NCBI GenBank assembly: GCA_947172415.1
Contig: OX359200.1
Span: 3,102,501-3,166,500 of the forward strand
From: Chondrosia reniformis
Taxonomy: Eukaryota > Porifera > Demospongiae > Chondrillida > Chondrillidae
Reading direction: 5' to 3'
DNA: 64,000 bases
Shown: positions 1 to 12,148 of the stretch, one piece after another
Numbering within the stretch: the first letter of the stretch is position 1
Layout: every line of letters starts with the position of its first letter
Translations under genes and position numbers: made by a program
Notes under the pieces: model-generated
Told to the model about the DNA's origin: nothing
The model's database searches: none
What the model saw: only the letters and a program-made list of their open reading frames with translations

Positions 1-2374
1 GTTATATTTACTAGTTATAGGTGCTAGTTGTATGTACTAGTTGTATGTGGTAGTTCTATGTACTATTGTATGTACTAGTTGTATGTACTAGTTGTATGCA
101 CTAGTTGTTTGTACTAGCTGTGTACTAGGTTTATGTAATAGTTGTATTTATTAGTTTTATGTAATAGTTGTATGTACTAGTTGAATGTACTAGATGTATG
201 TACTATTTATATGTACTGGCTATATGTAAACTAGTTATATGTACTAGTTGTATGTATCAGTTGTATGTACTAGTTGTATTTATTAGAAGTATGTACTAGT
301 TATATGTTCTAATTATTAGTTGTATGAACTAGTTATATGTACTAGGTTGTAGTTGTAGGCACTAGTTTTATGTACAACTTATATGTAATATGCGTATGTA
401 CTATTTATATGTACTAGTTGCAAGTACTAGTTGTATTCACTAGTTGTATGGACTTGTACTAGCTATATTTACTAGTTGTAGGTACTAGTTGTATGTGGTA
501 GTTGTATGTAGTAGTTCTATGTACAAATTGTATGAAATAGTTTTGTGTTCTAGTTGTATGTATATACTAGTTGTATGTACTAGCTATGTACTAGTTGTAT
601 GTTATAGTTGTATGTACTAGTTTTATGTACTTGTTGTAGATTCTTGTACTTGTTAGTCTAGGTACTAGGAAGGTACTGGTTGTATGTACTGGAAACTAGT
701 TTTATGTACTAGTTGTATGTACTAGTTTTATGAACTAGTTGTAGTACAAATTGAGCGTAATCGATGTACGTACTAATTGTATGAACAAGTTGTATGTACT
801 AGTTCTATGTACTATTTGTAAGTACTCGTTACTAGTTGTATGTACCAATTGTTTTATGTTGTTTAACAGTTTTATGTTCTAGTACTGGTTATATATACTA
901 ATTGTATGTTCTAATTGTATGAACTAGTTGTATTTAATAATTGGAAGTACTTTCTAGTACTAGTTATATGAACTAGTGTTAGGACTAGTTGAATGTACTG
1001 GTTGTATAAACTAATTGTGTATACTAGTTGTGTGTACTAGTTGTATGAACTAGTTTTATGTACTAGTTGTATGTACTAGTCGTGTTTACTAGTTGTGTGT
1101 ACTCGGTGTTTGTACTAGTTATATTTTATATACATTTTATTAACTAGTTGTATGTACTAGTACTAGTTATATTTACTAGTTGTAGGTTGATATTATATGT
1201 ACTAATATAGGCTGTGTATGGACTAGTTGTATGTACTAGTACTGGTAAGCTTGAGTACTAGTTAATTTATTTACTTTGTAGGCACTAGTAAAATGTAATA
1301 CTAGTTGGAGTTCTAGTATAATATCCTAGTTGTATGTACTATTTATATGTACTAATTTTATGTGTATGTTTCAATCATAGGTACTAGTTTTAAATACAAG
1401 TTGTATGAAGTAGGTGTTAGACTAGTTGTATGTGCTAGTTGTATGTACTAGTTGTATTTACTAGTTATATGTTTTACTTGTTTGTACTTGTTATACGTAC
1501 TAGTAGAATGTACTAGTTGTGTGTAATAGTTGTATGTACTAGTTGTATATACTAGTTGTTAGTACTGGCTATATTTTCTAGTTGTATAGTACTAGTTATA
1601 TTAAATATTTGTAGGTACTACTTATATGTACTAGTCGAATGTAATAGTTGCATGTACTAATTATATATAATAGTTGTATGCACCAGTTGTATGTACTAGT
1701 TATGTACAAGTTGTATGTTAACGTTGTATGTACCAGTTGTATGAACTAGTTGCATGTTACAGTTGTATGAACTAGTTGTATGTAGTAGTACAAGTAATAT
1801 TTACTACTTGTAGGTATTAGCTGTATGTCCTAGTGTATGTAGTAATTGTATGTGTTAATTGTATGAACTAGTTTTATGTACTAGTTGTATGTACTAGTTG
1901 TATGTACTAGTTATATACTAATGTATGTCCTAGTTGTATGTACAAGTTGTACGTACTAGCACTGGTTATATTTACTATTTGTAGGTATTAGTTGTATGTA
2001 CTAGTTGTATGTAATAGTTGTATGTTCTAATTGTATGAACTAATTTTATATACTAGTTGTATGTACTGGTTATATACTAGTTGTATGTACTAGTTGTGTG
2101 TACTAGTTGTATGTATTAACTGTATGTATTAGTTATGTACTAGTTGCATGTGCTAGTTCTAATATGTACTAGTACTAGTAATATTTACTAGTTGTAGGTA
2201 CTAGTTTTATGAACTAGTTGTATGTACTATTACTAGTACTAAATATATTCAGTAGTTGTAATAGTTGGAGGTCTAGTTTGATGTACTTGTTATATATACT
2301 ATTTATATGTACCAGTTATATGTGAATGTTCTAGTCATAGGTACTAATTGTAAGTACAAATTGAATGAACAAGT
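1..2374 (+). repeat. Satellite 1 (13-bp minisatellite), first segment
   Basis: Tandem degenerate copies of a 13-bp unit, consensus TAGTTGTATGTAC on this strand. Common variants are TAGTTATATGTAC, TAGTTGTATTTAC and TAGTTGTAGGTAC. The strand is T- and G-rich with little C. A recurrent longer motif contains the palindrome CTAGTACTAG followed by TTATATTTACTAG. Because 13 is not a multiple of three and the unit supplies TAG stops, no long frame survives. A marker phrase (GGCTATATGTAAACTAG near 218) recurs near 9008 and 20399 and starts a higher-order unit. No gene is seen. Confidence 0.95.
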
Positions 2375-2926
2375 GTACCAAAGACCGTTCCTAGGATAAA
2401 AATGGCCGCCGAACTCGATAAAAGTGTCCCCGAAGCTCTACAACTTATCTCGGAGTTAAAAAGGCTGCCGATTTCAAGCATATTGGCTTTGAATCTGTAA
2501 CGAAGACTGTTCCTAGGATAACAGGTAGTTTGAGTTTAAAAACTCATGTGGCGGCCGCCCCCCGAATTTACTCGAACTACTTGGCCACATCGTTGGCCTT
2601 GGACATATTACTCTTAATCCTAACGATTGAGGATACTTAAGTGTCCTAAAAATTATAAATAGCGACAGAAAAGCTTCGTTAACTAAAGCTTCCTGAACGC
2701 CACCATTTGCAAAAACAATGTATTGACGTATAAATTAGGTGTTACAATAGTTGCATTTGAACTCATATTATACATCTATCGCAGTATAAAATGTGTTATA
2801 ATAGTTGCGTATGAACTCGTTTTATATATATGTATATATCCGTAACATGAAGCCATACATAAATCGCGTTATGAAAACAATAGAGGGGGCTTCCTGTGGC
2901 AGACCCTATAAATTAAAGGGTCCCCT
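2375..2926 (+). repeat. Chimeric module copy 1: satellite-2 fragment plus hairpin-ended element
   Basis: The sat1 array is broken by about 1.2 monomers of satellite-2-like sequence (GTACCAAAGACCGTTCCTAG, then two ATGGCCGCC-type half-units). These run into the element at 2521-2906 and then a short stub of satellite 2 ending in AAAGGGTCCCC. The same left and right joints with sat1 occur at 11593 and 24243, so the whole module was multiplied as one piece with the surrounding sat1 higher-order unit. In this copy the right-hand sat2 stub has lost about 16 bp relative to the other two. Confidence 0.85.
2521..2906 (+). mobile_element. Non-autonomous hairpin-ended element, copy 1
   Basis: A 386-bp insertion flanked by TA on both sides (2519-2520 and 2907-2908). 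The left flank ends GGATA and the right flank restarts at TA, which suggests a TA duplication in the sat2 phrase GGATAAAAATGG; the right flank is truncated here. The left end forms a long imperfect hairpin: AGTAGTTTGAGTTTAAA pairs with a downstream arm ending CTCGAACTACTTGG. The right end carries GGGGGCTTCC..GGCAGACCC. The interior holds a degenerate ~60-bp direct repeat (ATAGTTGCATTTGAACTC and ATAGTTGCGTATGAACTC) and an alternating TATATATG tract. No transposase is encoded. The family was not identified. Confidence 0.7.
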
Positions 2927-5287
2927 GTTTGTATTATTTATATGTACTAGTTATATTTTTAAGTATTAGTTATATGTAGTAGGTGTTTGTACTATTTATA
3001 TGTTCTAGTTGTATGTTCTAGTTGTATGTACTAGTTGAATGTACTAGTTGTAGGTTCTTGTACTAGTTATACTTGGTACTAGGAAGGTACTTGTTCTGTG
3101 TACTAGTTGTATGTACTAGTTTTATGAACTAGGTCTATGTACTAGTTGCACGTATTAATTATAATAATTGGATATATGTGTATGTACTAGTTATATGTAG
3201 TAGGTGAATGTACTAGTTGCTTTTACTTGTATGTAGTAGCTATCTACTACTTGTATATACAAGTTGTACGTTCTAGTATTTTGTATTCGTTCTATGAGGT
3301 AGTTGTATATACTAGTTTCTAGTTATATGTACTAGTTGTAAGTACTAGGTGCATGTACTAGTTGTATGTACTAGGTGCATGTGCTATGTGTATGTACTAG
3401 TTATATGCTTGTGTACTAGTTATCTCTACTAGTTGTATGCACTAGCTGTATGCACAAGTTGTATGAACTATTTATAATTTCTAGGTATATGTGTATTTAC
3501 TAGTCATATGTAGTAGGTGGATGTACTAGTTTTATGTCCTAGTTGTTTGTACTAGTAGTATGTACTAGTTGTATGTACTAGTGGTGTGTAGTATTTTGAT
3601 GTACTAGTTGCATGAACTAGTTTTATGTACTAGTACTAGTTATATTTACTAGTTGTAGGTACTAGTTATGTACGAGTTGGACGCACTTGTTTTACGTATG
3701 AACTAGTTGTATGTAGTAGCTATATACAAGTTGTGTATACAAGTTGTACATTCTAGTATTATGTTCTCGTTCTATGAACTAGTTGTATGTACTAGTTTAT
3801 AGTTGTATGTACTAGTTTTATGTACTAGTTGTATGTACTCTTTGTATATACGTACTATGTGTATTTACTATTTATAAGTACCACTTATATGTGTATGGAC
3901 TAGTTATATGTACTAGTTGTATGCACTAGCTGTAAGTAGTAGTTGTATGTACTATATATAATTACAAGGTATATGTGTATTTACTCGGTATATGTAGTAG
4001 GTGTATGTAATAGTTATTTGACCTAGTTGTTTGGTCTAGTTGTATGTACTAGTTGAATGTACTAGTTGCAAGTACTAATTGCATGTTCTAGTGGTGTGTA
4101 TTATTTGGTATGTACTAGTTGTATGTACTAGTAGCATGTACTAGTTGTATGCACGAGTTTTATGTACTAGTCTTAGTTATATTTACTAGTTGTAGATACT
4201 AGTTGAATGTAGAAGGTGTAAGTAGTAGTTGTTTGTTCGAATTGTTTGGACTAGTGGAATGTACCAATTGTATGTAATAGTTGTGTACCAGTTGTACGTA
4301 CTAATTGTATGTATAGACTAGTCATAAATATTAGCTATGTACTAGTTGCATATACAAGTTGTATGTTCTAGTATTATGTACTCGTTCTTTGAACTAGTAG
4401 TATGTACTAGTTTCTAGTTGTACACACTAGTAGTAGGTACTAGTTTCTCAGTTGTACACACTAGTAGTAGGTACTAGTTGTATGTACTATGTGTATGTAT
4501 TAGTTGTTGGTTCATGTACTAGTTATGCTAGGTACTAGATAGGTTGTAGTTGTATGTACTAGATACTAGTTGCATGTACTAGTTGTATATACTAGTTTTA
4601 TGAACTAGTTGTATGTACTATTTATATGTACTAGTTATATGTGCCAGATATATGTACTCATTATATGTACTAGTTGAATGTACTAGTGACTAATTGTATG
4701 TACTAGTTGTATGTATAAGTGACTAATTGTATGTACTAGTTGTATGTACTTGTTGTTTGAACTAGTTGTAGGTTCCAGTAGAAGTTATACCAGGTATTAG
4801 GAAGGAACTAATTTTTTGTATTTGTTGTATGTACTATTGTTATGTACTAGTTATGTGTATAAGTACTATTCATATGAAGTAGCTATATGTACTAGTTATA
4901 TGTACTAGTTGTATGTACTAGTTGTATGTACTAGATGCATGTACTATTGATATGTACTAGATGTATTTATTAGTTGTATGTGGTAGTTGTATGTACTAGT
5001 TGTATGTTCTATTTGTAGATTCTAATACTAGTTATATTAGGTGCTAGGTAGGTACTAGTTGTATGTACTAGACACTAGTTGTATGTACTAGTTATATGGA
5101 ATAGTGTGTAATTGTTGTATGTACTACTTATATGTACTCGTTATATTTGTATGTATTAGATATTTGTACTAGTTGTATGTACTAGTTATTTGCACTAGTT
5201 GTACGTACTATTTATATGTACTATTTATATGTGTGTACCAGGTATATGTACTACTTGTATGTAGTAGCTGTATGTACTGGTTGCATG
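2927..5287 (+). repeat. Satellite 1, second segment
   Basis: Continuous 13-bp sat1 units. A longer motif (TAGTTATACTAGGTACTAGG-like followed by AAGGTAC or TAGGTAC) returns several times, for example near 3070, 4530 and 5030. A local duplication near 4390-4460 repeats a phrase containing AGTTGTACACACTAGTAGTA. No gene or RNA was recognised. Confidence 0.93.
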
Positions 5288-5289
5288 TA

Positions 5290-5320
5290 TAGTGCATTTA
5301 ACTATAAATGTAAAATTTTC
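5290..5320 (+). repeat. Left terminal inverted repeat of the 1475-bp element
   Basis: 31 bp beginning TAGTGCATTTAACTATAAAT. It pairs with 6734-6764, with mismatches only at positions 11, 14 and 30. Confidence 0.88.
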
Positions 5321-6733
5321 TTTTAAGACGCTTTATGGAATATATCCTAAGTATATTTTCAGATTTGGTATCAAATGAAAGAGGAAAGACTAAGGAATCC
5401 GTACCTGTTTTCGGTTTTGCGATAGCAGCTATCGTTTAAAAGATAGGCGGTATTGAAAGAGGTTACCTACTTCAGCCAATCAAATGGCTTCATTCAGTCA
5501 CGTTTGCATAATTAATTAGGTGAAATCGAGTAACAACGCAATGTTCCTGCGTATAACCATTATCGAAAAATGGATGTCTAAAAATAAACAAATAAACACT
5601 TACACATTTTAAGCTTTTTAGAGGTGTATACGCTTTTTACGTTGATAACACTTTATTCAAAGGTCAAGCTATAATAGCTAAGGCGATTTAAAGACTAAAA
5701 AGCTTTTAAAGTAGGATATTATGTCAGAAATCGACAGAGAATCGTCCAAAGTTGGCAATCGTGATAACGAGGAACTATCCAGTGAAATATCTGCACACTG
5801 TACACTTTAGTTATTCATTTTCTGTATTTGAACTTGTTTGTGCCTTTGTCATGCACAGTTATAAGAACTGTGTGGTAAGTAGAAATTAAATAATGTTTAC
5901 ATAACACCTTATTATTTGATTAGAAAAATGTGCTATCAAATGTGTTTATCATTTGGGCCAGAAGGTAATAAAGTAAATACTACATTTAAAGATGGTCACT
6001 GCCTAGTTGTATGGGAATCTCGAGGAGTCTTAATTGGTAAAAAATGTCAAATGAAAGTTATTAGTGGTTGTCTATATTAACCCCACTTTTCTGCTAAATT
6101 TCTTACCCAAAAAAGTCTAGTAAGTTAAAATTAATATCTGAGTGTTTAAAATATTGCTGTGAATGGACACATACGAAGGTTAGAATATATAGGATTCTTT
6201 AAAAGACAACTATACTTCATTAGTTGCTGAAAGTGTTGTTAAATAGACTATGAAAATTCAAACCTTTATATCTCATCACACAGAGCGAAACTCACAAAAA
6301 GGCTACTTAAAGATTTAGTATATTTCTTAAATATTCTTATACTAAAAGTCTGTATTGATTAGAGTAACTTGAAAGGAGTGCCGATTAAAAGCCGTCAAGG
6401 TACGGAAATATGGAAACACGCAATAACCTTCTTATAAAATGTCATATTAAAAAAACGCTACTTACTTTTTGAGTGCTTACAAGGGCTACCAGAAGCCAGC
6501 GTTTTGGGCTTCTCTGTTTCTTCTTCAACAAGCACTATTCACTTTTATCTTTAACAGCTGTCCTTTTTTTCACGATTGCGCAATCGAAATTTTGCCATAG
6601 AAACGAATGTCGCAATTTTTCTTGCCGTTTCCATGGTTATTTGAGCATAATTATTTTGGTGGCAAGTTTGAAAAAGACTCACTTTTCACATTAATCACTT
6701 TTGTCACCCTATTTTGAACCCCACTATACAGTT

Positions 6734-6764
6734 GGAAATTTTACATTTATGGTGAAATGCACTA
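6734..6764 (-). repeat. Right terminal inverted repeat of the 1475-bp element
   Basis: Read on the minus strand this begins TAGTGCATTTCACCATAAAT and mirrors 5290-5320 at 28 of 31 positions. Confidence 0.88.
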
Positions 6765-6766
6765 TA

Positions 6767-9700
6767 CTAATTGCATGTACTAGTTGTATGTACTATTACT
6801 AGTGATATTTACTCATTGTAGGTGCTAGCTGTATTTACTAGTTGTATGTGGTAGTAGTATGTACTAGTTGTATTTATTGGTTGCATGTACTAATTTGCAT
6901 GTACTAGTTGTATATACTAGATGCATGCACTATTTATATGTACTAGATGTAGCTAATAGTTGTATATACTAGTTGAATGTACCAGTTGTATGTACGCTTA
7001 TACGTATTCGTTATATTTGTATGAACTACATATATGTACTAGTTGAACGTATTATTTATATGTACTATTTATATGTGTTTGTACCAGTTATATACTAGAT
7101 GTATGTACTTGCTGTATATACTAATTGCATGTACTAGTGGTATGTACTAGTACTTGTTAAATTTACTAATCTAAGTACTAGGTTTAGGAACTAATTGTAT
7201 GTGGTAGTTGTATGTACTAATTGTAGGCACTAGTTGAATGTACTAGTTGTATGCACTAGTTGTTTGTAATACCTACATACTAGTTTTATGTACTTGTTGT
7301 ATTCACAAATTGTATGTACTAGTTGTATTTACTAGTTGTATGTACTAGTTGTATGTACTAGATATATGTAATAGTTGTGTGTACTAGTTACATGTACTAG
7401 TTGTATGTATAAGTTGTATGTAGTAGTTGTATGAAGAAGTTTTATGTACTAGATGAATGTTCTAGTTGTAGGTTCTAATACTAGTTATACTAATTACCAG
7501 GGAAGTACTAGTTTTATGTGTTATATACTAGTTGTAGGTACTAGTTGTGTATAGAAATTATATGTATTACATGCAAGTAACAGTTGTGGGTAATTGTATG
7601 TACTAGTTGTATATGCTAGTTGTATGTACTAGTGACTAATTGTATGTACTAGTTGTATGTACTTGTTGTTTGAACTACTTGTAGTTTCCAGTACAAGTTA
7701 TACTAGGTATTAGGAAGGAATTAATTTTTTGTACTTGTTGTATGTACTATTGTTATGTACTAGTTATGTGTATAAGTACTATTCATATTTAGTAGTTTTA
7801 TGTACTAGTTGAGTGTAATTGTTGTATGTACTAGTTGTATATACTATTTATAAGTACTAGTTGTATGTACTGGTTGTATGAACCACTTGTATGAACTTGT
7901 TATATTTGTATGTACTAGATGCATGTACTATTTATATGTACTAGATGTAGGTAATAGTTGTATGTACTAGTTGTATGTATGAGTTGTATGTTCTAAATAT
8001 AAGTTCAAATACTAGTTATACTAGGACCTAGGTAGGCACTAGTTGTTTGTACTAGATACTAGTTGTATGTACTAGTTATATGTACTAGTTATGTGGGAGT
8101 TGTATGTATTAGTTGCACGTATATAAGAGTTGTATGTAGTAGCTATCTACTAGTTGTATATACAAGTTGTACGTTCTAGTATTATGTACTCATTCTATGA
8201 AATACTTGTATGTACTAGTTTCTAGTTATATGTAATATTTTTTGTCCTCTTCATATGTACTCTGTACCAGTTATATGTGTATGTACTAGTTATATGTTTG
8301 TGTAATAGTACTGGTTATATTTTTGTGTACTAGATATATGTACTAGTTGCATGTACTAGTTGCATGTACTAGTTGTATGTACTAGTTGTGTGTACTATTT
8401 ATGTGTACTAATTCTATGCACTTGATGTATTTACTAGTTGTATATACTAGTTGTAGGTTCCAGTACTAGTTATACTAGTTACTAGGTAGGTACTAGTTGT
8501 GTGTACGAGATACCAGTTGTATGTACTAGTTGTTTGTACTATTTATATGTACCAATTGTATGTACTAGTTGAATGTAATTGTTGTATGTACTAGTTGTAT
8601 ATACTATTTATAAGCACTAGTTGTATGTACTGGTTGTATGAACTACTTATATGAACTCGTTATATTTGTATGTACTAGATATATTTACTAGTTTTATGTA
8701 CTAGATATATGTAGTAGTTGTATGTACTAGTTATACGTACTAGTTGTACTTACTATTTATATTTACTAAATATATGTGTATGTACTAGCTGTATGTATAT
8801 ACTGGTTGTATATGCTAATTGCACGTACTAGTTCTATTTACTATTACTATATAGTTATATTTACTAGTTGTAGGTGCTAGTTGTATGTACTAGTTGCATG
8901 TGGTAGTTGTATGTACTATTGTATGTACTAGTTGTGTGTACTAGATGTATGTACTAGATGTATGTACTAGTTGTATGTACTAGATGTATGTACAATTTTT
9001 ATGTACTGGCTATATGTAAACTAGTTATATGTACTAGTTGTAGGTATTAGTTGTATGTACTAGTTGTATTTATTAGAGATATGTACTAGTTATATGTTCT
9101 AATTATTAGTTGTTTGAACTAGTTATATGTGCTAGGTTGTAGTTGTAGGCACTAGTTTTATGTACTACTTATATGTAATATGCGTATGTACTATTTATAT
9201 GTACTAGTTAAATTTTTATGTATAAGTTATATGTAGTAGGTGTGTGTACTAGTTATACTTACTAGTTGCAAGTACTAGTTGTTTTCACTAGTTGTATGGA
9301 CTAGCACTAGCTATATTTACTAGTTGTAGGTACTAGTTGTATGTGGTAGTTGCATGTAGTAGTTCTATGTACAAATTGTATGAACTAGTTTTGTGTTCTA
9401 GTTGTATGTATATACTAGTTGTATGTACTAGCTATGTACTAGTTGTATGTTCTAGTTGTATGTACTAGTTTTATACACTAGCGGTATGTACTAGTTGTAT
9501 GCACTAGATATGAATCAGTTGTATGTACAAGTTGTATGTACAAGTTGTATGTACTAGTTGTATGCACTAGATTTATGTACTATGTACATGTATTAGTTAT
9601 TTGTAGTAGTTTTTGTGGACCAGTTATATGTGCTAGTTGTACCTATTGGTTGTATATACTAGTTGTGTGCACTATTTGTATGTTCTAATTGTAGGTTCTA

Positions 9701-11592
9701 ATGCTATTGATACTATGTACTAGGGAAGTACTAGTTGTATGTGCATAATACTAGTTGTACGTACTGGTTGTATGAGCTAATTATATGTATTAGATGTATG
9801 GACAAGTTGTGGGTAATTGTTGTATGTACTAGTTATATGTATTAGTTGTATGTACAAATTGTATGTACTTTACCAGTTGTTTGTACAAGAACTAGTTAAA
9901 TTTACTAGTTTTAGGTACTAATTGTATGTACTCGTTGCTACTTGTATTTACTAATTACCGGTTGTATGTACTTGTTACTAGTTGTATGAACCAGTTGTAG
10001 GTATTATATAGTTGTATGTACTCTTTGCTACGTGTATGTACTAGTTCAATGTATTAGTTTATATACTAGTGCTAGTTAAATTTACTAATTGTAGATACTA
10101 TTTGAATATACTAGTTCTATGTTTGAGTTGTATATACTAGTTATATGAACTAGTTGTAGTACAAATTGTACGTAATCGATGTACGTACTAATTGTATGTA
10201 CAAGTTGTATGTACTAGTTCTATGTACTATTTGTAAGTACCCGTTACTAGTTGTATGTACCAGTTGTACGTTGTAGTTTTATGTTCTAGTACTGGTTATA
10301 TATACTAATTGTATGTACTTTTTGTATGTGCAAGTAGTAGATACAAGTTATGTTTGCTAGTTGTAAGTTCTAGTTGAAAGTCCTATGTTCTAGTTATATG
10401 CACTATTTTTATTTACTAATTATTATGTACTAGTTGCATGTACTAGTTGTATGTATCAGTTTTACGTAGTCCTTCTATGAACTAGTTCTATGTACTAGGT
10501 TAATGTACTACTTGTTTGTTCTAATTGTATGAACTAGTTGTATGTACTTAATGGAAGTACTTTCTAGTACTAGTATTAGGACTAGTTGAATGTACTGGTT
10601 GTATACACTGATTGTGTATACTAGTTGTGTGTACTAGTTGTATGAACTAGTTATATGTACTAGTTGTATGTACTAGTTGTGTCTACTAGTTGTATGTACA
10701 AGTCGTATGTACTAGTTCTATGTACAAGTCGTATGTTCTAGTTCTATGTACTAGTAGTGTGTACTCATTGCTACCTGTGTGTACTAGTTCTATGTACTAG
10801 TTTAATATACTAGTTATATGTGCATGTTCTAGTTATATATATGTCATAGTTTTATGTACAAGTCGTATGTACTAGTTGTATGTACTCGGTGTTTGTACTA
10901 GTTATATTTTCTATACATTTTATTAACTAGTTGTATGTACTAGTACTAGTTATATTTACTAGTTGTAGGTACAAATTATATGTACTAATATAGGCTGTGT
11001 ATGGACTAGTTGTATGTACTAGTACTAGAAAGCTTGAGTACTAGTTAATCTATTTACTATGTAGGCACTAGTAAAATGTAATACTAGTTGGAGTTCTAGT
11101 TTAATGTCCTAGTTGTAAGTACTATTTATATGTACTAATTTTATGTGTATGTTTCAATCATAGGTACTAGTTGTAAATACAAGTTGTATGAAGTAGTTGT
11201 TAGCCTAGTTGTATGTGCTAGTTGTATGTACTAGTTGTATTTACTAGTTATATATGTTACTTGTTTGTCCTTATTATACGTACTAGTAGAATTTACTAGT
11301 TGTGTGTAATAGTTGTATGTACTAGTTGTATATGCTAGTTGTTAGTACTAGCTATATTTTCTAGTTGTATAGACTAGTTGTATGTACTAGTACTAGTTAT
11401 ACCAGATATTAAGTAGGTATTAGTTGAATGTACAAGTACTAGTTATATTAAATATTTGTAGGTACTACTTATATGTACTTGTCAAATGTAATAGTTGCAT
11501 GTACTAATTGTATATAATAGTTGTATGTACCAGTTATATGTGAATGTTCTAGTCATAGGTACTAATTGTAAGTACAAATTGAATGAACCAGC
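6767..11592 (+). repeat. Satellite 1, third segment; start of second higher-order unit near 9.0 kb
   Basis: The 13-bp sat1 array resumes in phase after the TIR element. From about 8970 the order of variants matches that found from about 20350 onward (for example TATATGTAAACTAG at 9011 and 20402, and TTGTTAGCCTAGTTG near 11200 and 22980). This marks a new higher-order unit. No gene, RNA or unique stretch longer than a few tens of bases was seen. Confidence 0.93.
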
Positions 11593-12148
11593 GTACCAAA
11601 GACCGTTCCTAGGATAAAAATGGCCGCCGAACTCGATAAAAGTGTCCCCGAAGCTCTACGACTTATCTCCGATTTCAAACATATAGGCTATGAATATGTA
11701 ACGAAGACTGTTCCTAGGATAACAAGTAGTTCGAGTTTAAAAATTCGTGGAGCTGCTGCCCCCCGAATTTACTCGAACTACTTGGCCGCATCGTTGGGCT
11801 TTGACATATTACTCTTAATCCTAACGATTGAGGACGCTTAAGTGTCCTAAAAATTATAAATAGCGACAGAAAAGCTTCGTTAACTAAAGCTTCCTGAACG
11901 CCACCATTTGCAAAAACGATGTTTTGATGTATAAATTAAGTGTAACAATAGTTGCATATGAACTCATATTATACATCTATCGACGTATAAAATGTGTTAT
12001 AATAGTTGCATATGAACTCGTATTATATATATATATGTATATATCCGTAACATGAAGCCATACATAAATCGCGTTATGAAAACAATAGAGGGGGCTTCCT
12101 CTGGCAGCCCCTAAAAATGGCTGCCGAACTTTATTAAAGGGTTCTCTG
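11593..12148 (+). repeat. Chimeric module copy 2: satellite-2 fragment plus hairpin-ended element
   Basis: Same architecture and joints as the module at 2375. The satellite-2 part has an in-frame deletion of about 18-20 bp that removes the second ATGGCTGCC start. It also lacks the usual in-frame TAA (it reads GATAAAAGTGTCC). As a result a 73-codon frame (11620-11841) runs out of satellite 2 into the element. I regard it as fortuitous: the frame combines two unrelated repeats and is broken in the sister copies. The right-hand satellite-2 stub (12112 onward) reads TAAAAATGGCTGCCG, exactly continuing the monomer interrupted at 11721. Confidence 0.87.
11722..12111 (+). mobile_element. Non-autonomous hairpin-ended element, copy 2
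   Basis: 390 bp, the cleanest copy for boundaries, with TA at 11720-11721 and 12112-12113. The left-end arm ACAAGTAGTTCGAGTTTAAA pairs with CGAATTTACTCGAACTACTT about 20 bases further on, making a terminal foldback whose loop is GC-rich (GGAGCTGCTGCCCCC). The right end has GGGGGCTTCCTCTGGCAGCC just inside the TA. The two ends are not simple copies of each other, unlike a classical TIR element. The interior has the ~60-bp direct repeat of ATAGTTGCATATGAACTC. No coding capacity was found. Confidence 0.75.

Larger units (their letters stand above)
5288..6766. mobile_element. 1475-bp TIR element with TA target duplication
   Basis: The element proper is 5290-6764, flanked by TA at 5288-5289 and 6765-6766. 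Removing the element and one TA restores an uninterrupted sat1 phrase (TTGCATGTACTAATTGCATG), an exact empty site. Terminal inverted repeats of 31 bp (5290-5320 and 6734-6764) start TAGTGCATTT and match at 28 of 31 positions by eye. The TA target fits the Tc1/mariner-like and related DNA transposons, but the terminus is not one I can assign. The interior is AT-rich and non-repetitive, with two small palindromes (CGATAGCAGCTATCG near 5420 and CGATTGCGCAATCG at 6573-6586). No transposase domain is recognisable. The best short ATG frame is 5928-6080 (50 codons), low confidence. It is likely non-autonomous or decayed. Confidence 0.85.

Noticed and set aside
6473..6694. 73-codon frame inside the 1475-bp element
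   Set aside because: It starts at GTG, not ATG, matches no protein I recognise, and lies in AT-rich non-coding-like sequence near the right end.
11620..11841. 73-codon frame running from the satellite 2 fragment into the hairpin-ended element
   Set aside because: It fuses two unrelated repeats, depends on a deletion found only in this copy, and is frame-shifted or differently arranged in the two sister copies.
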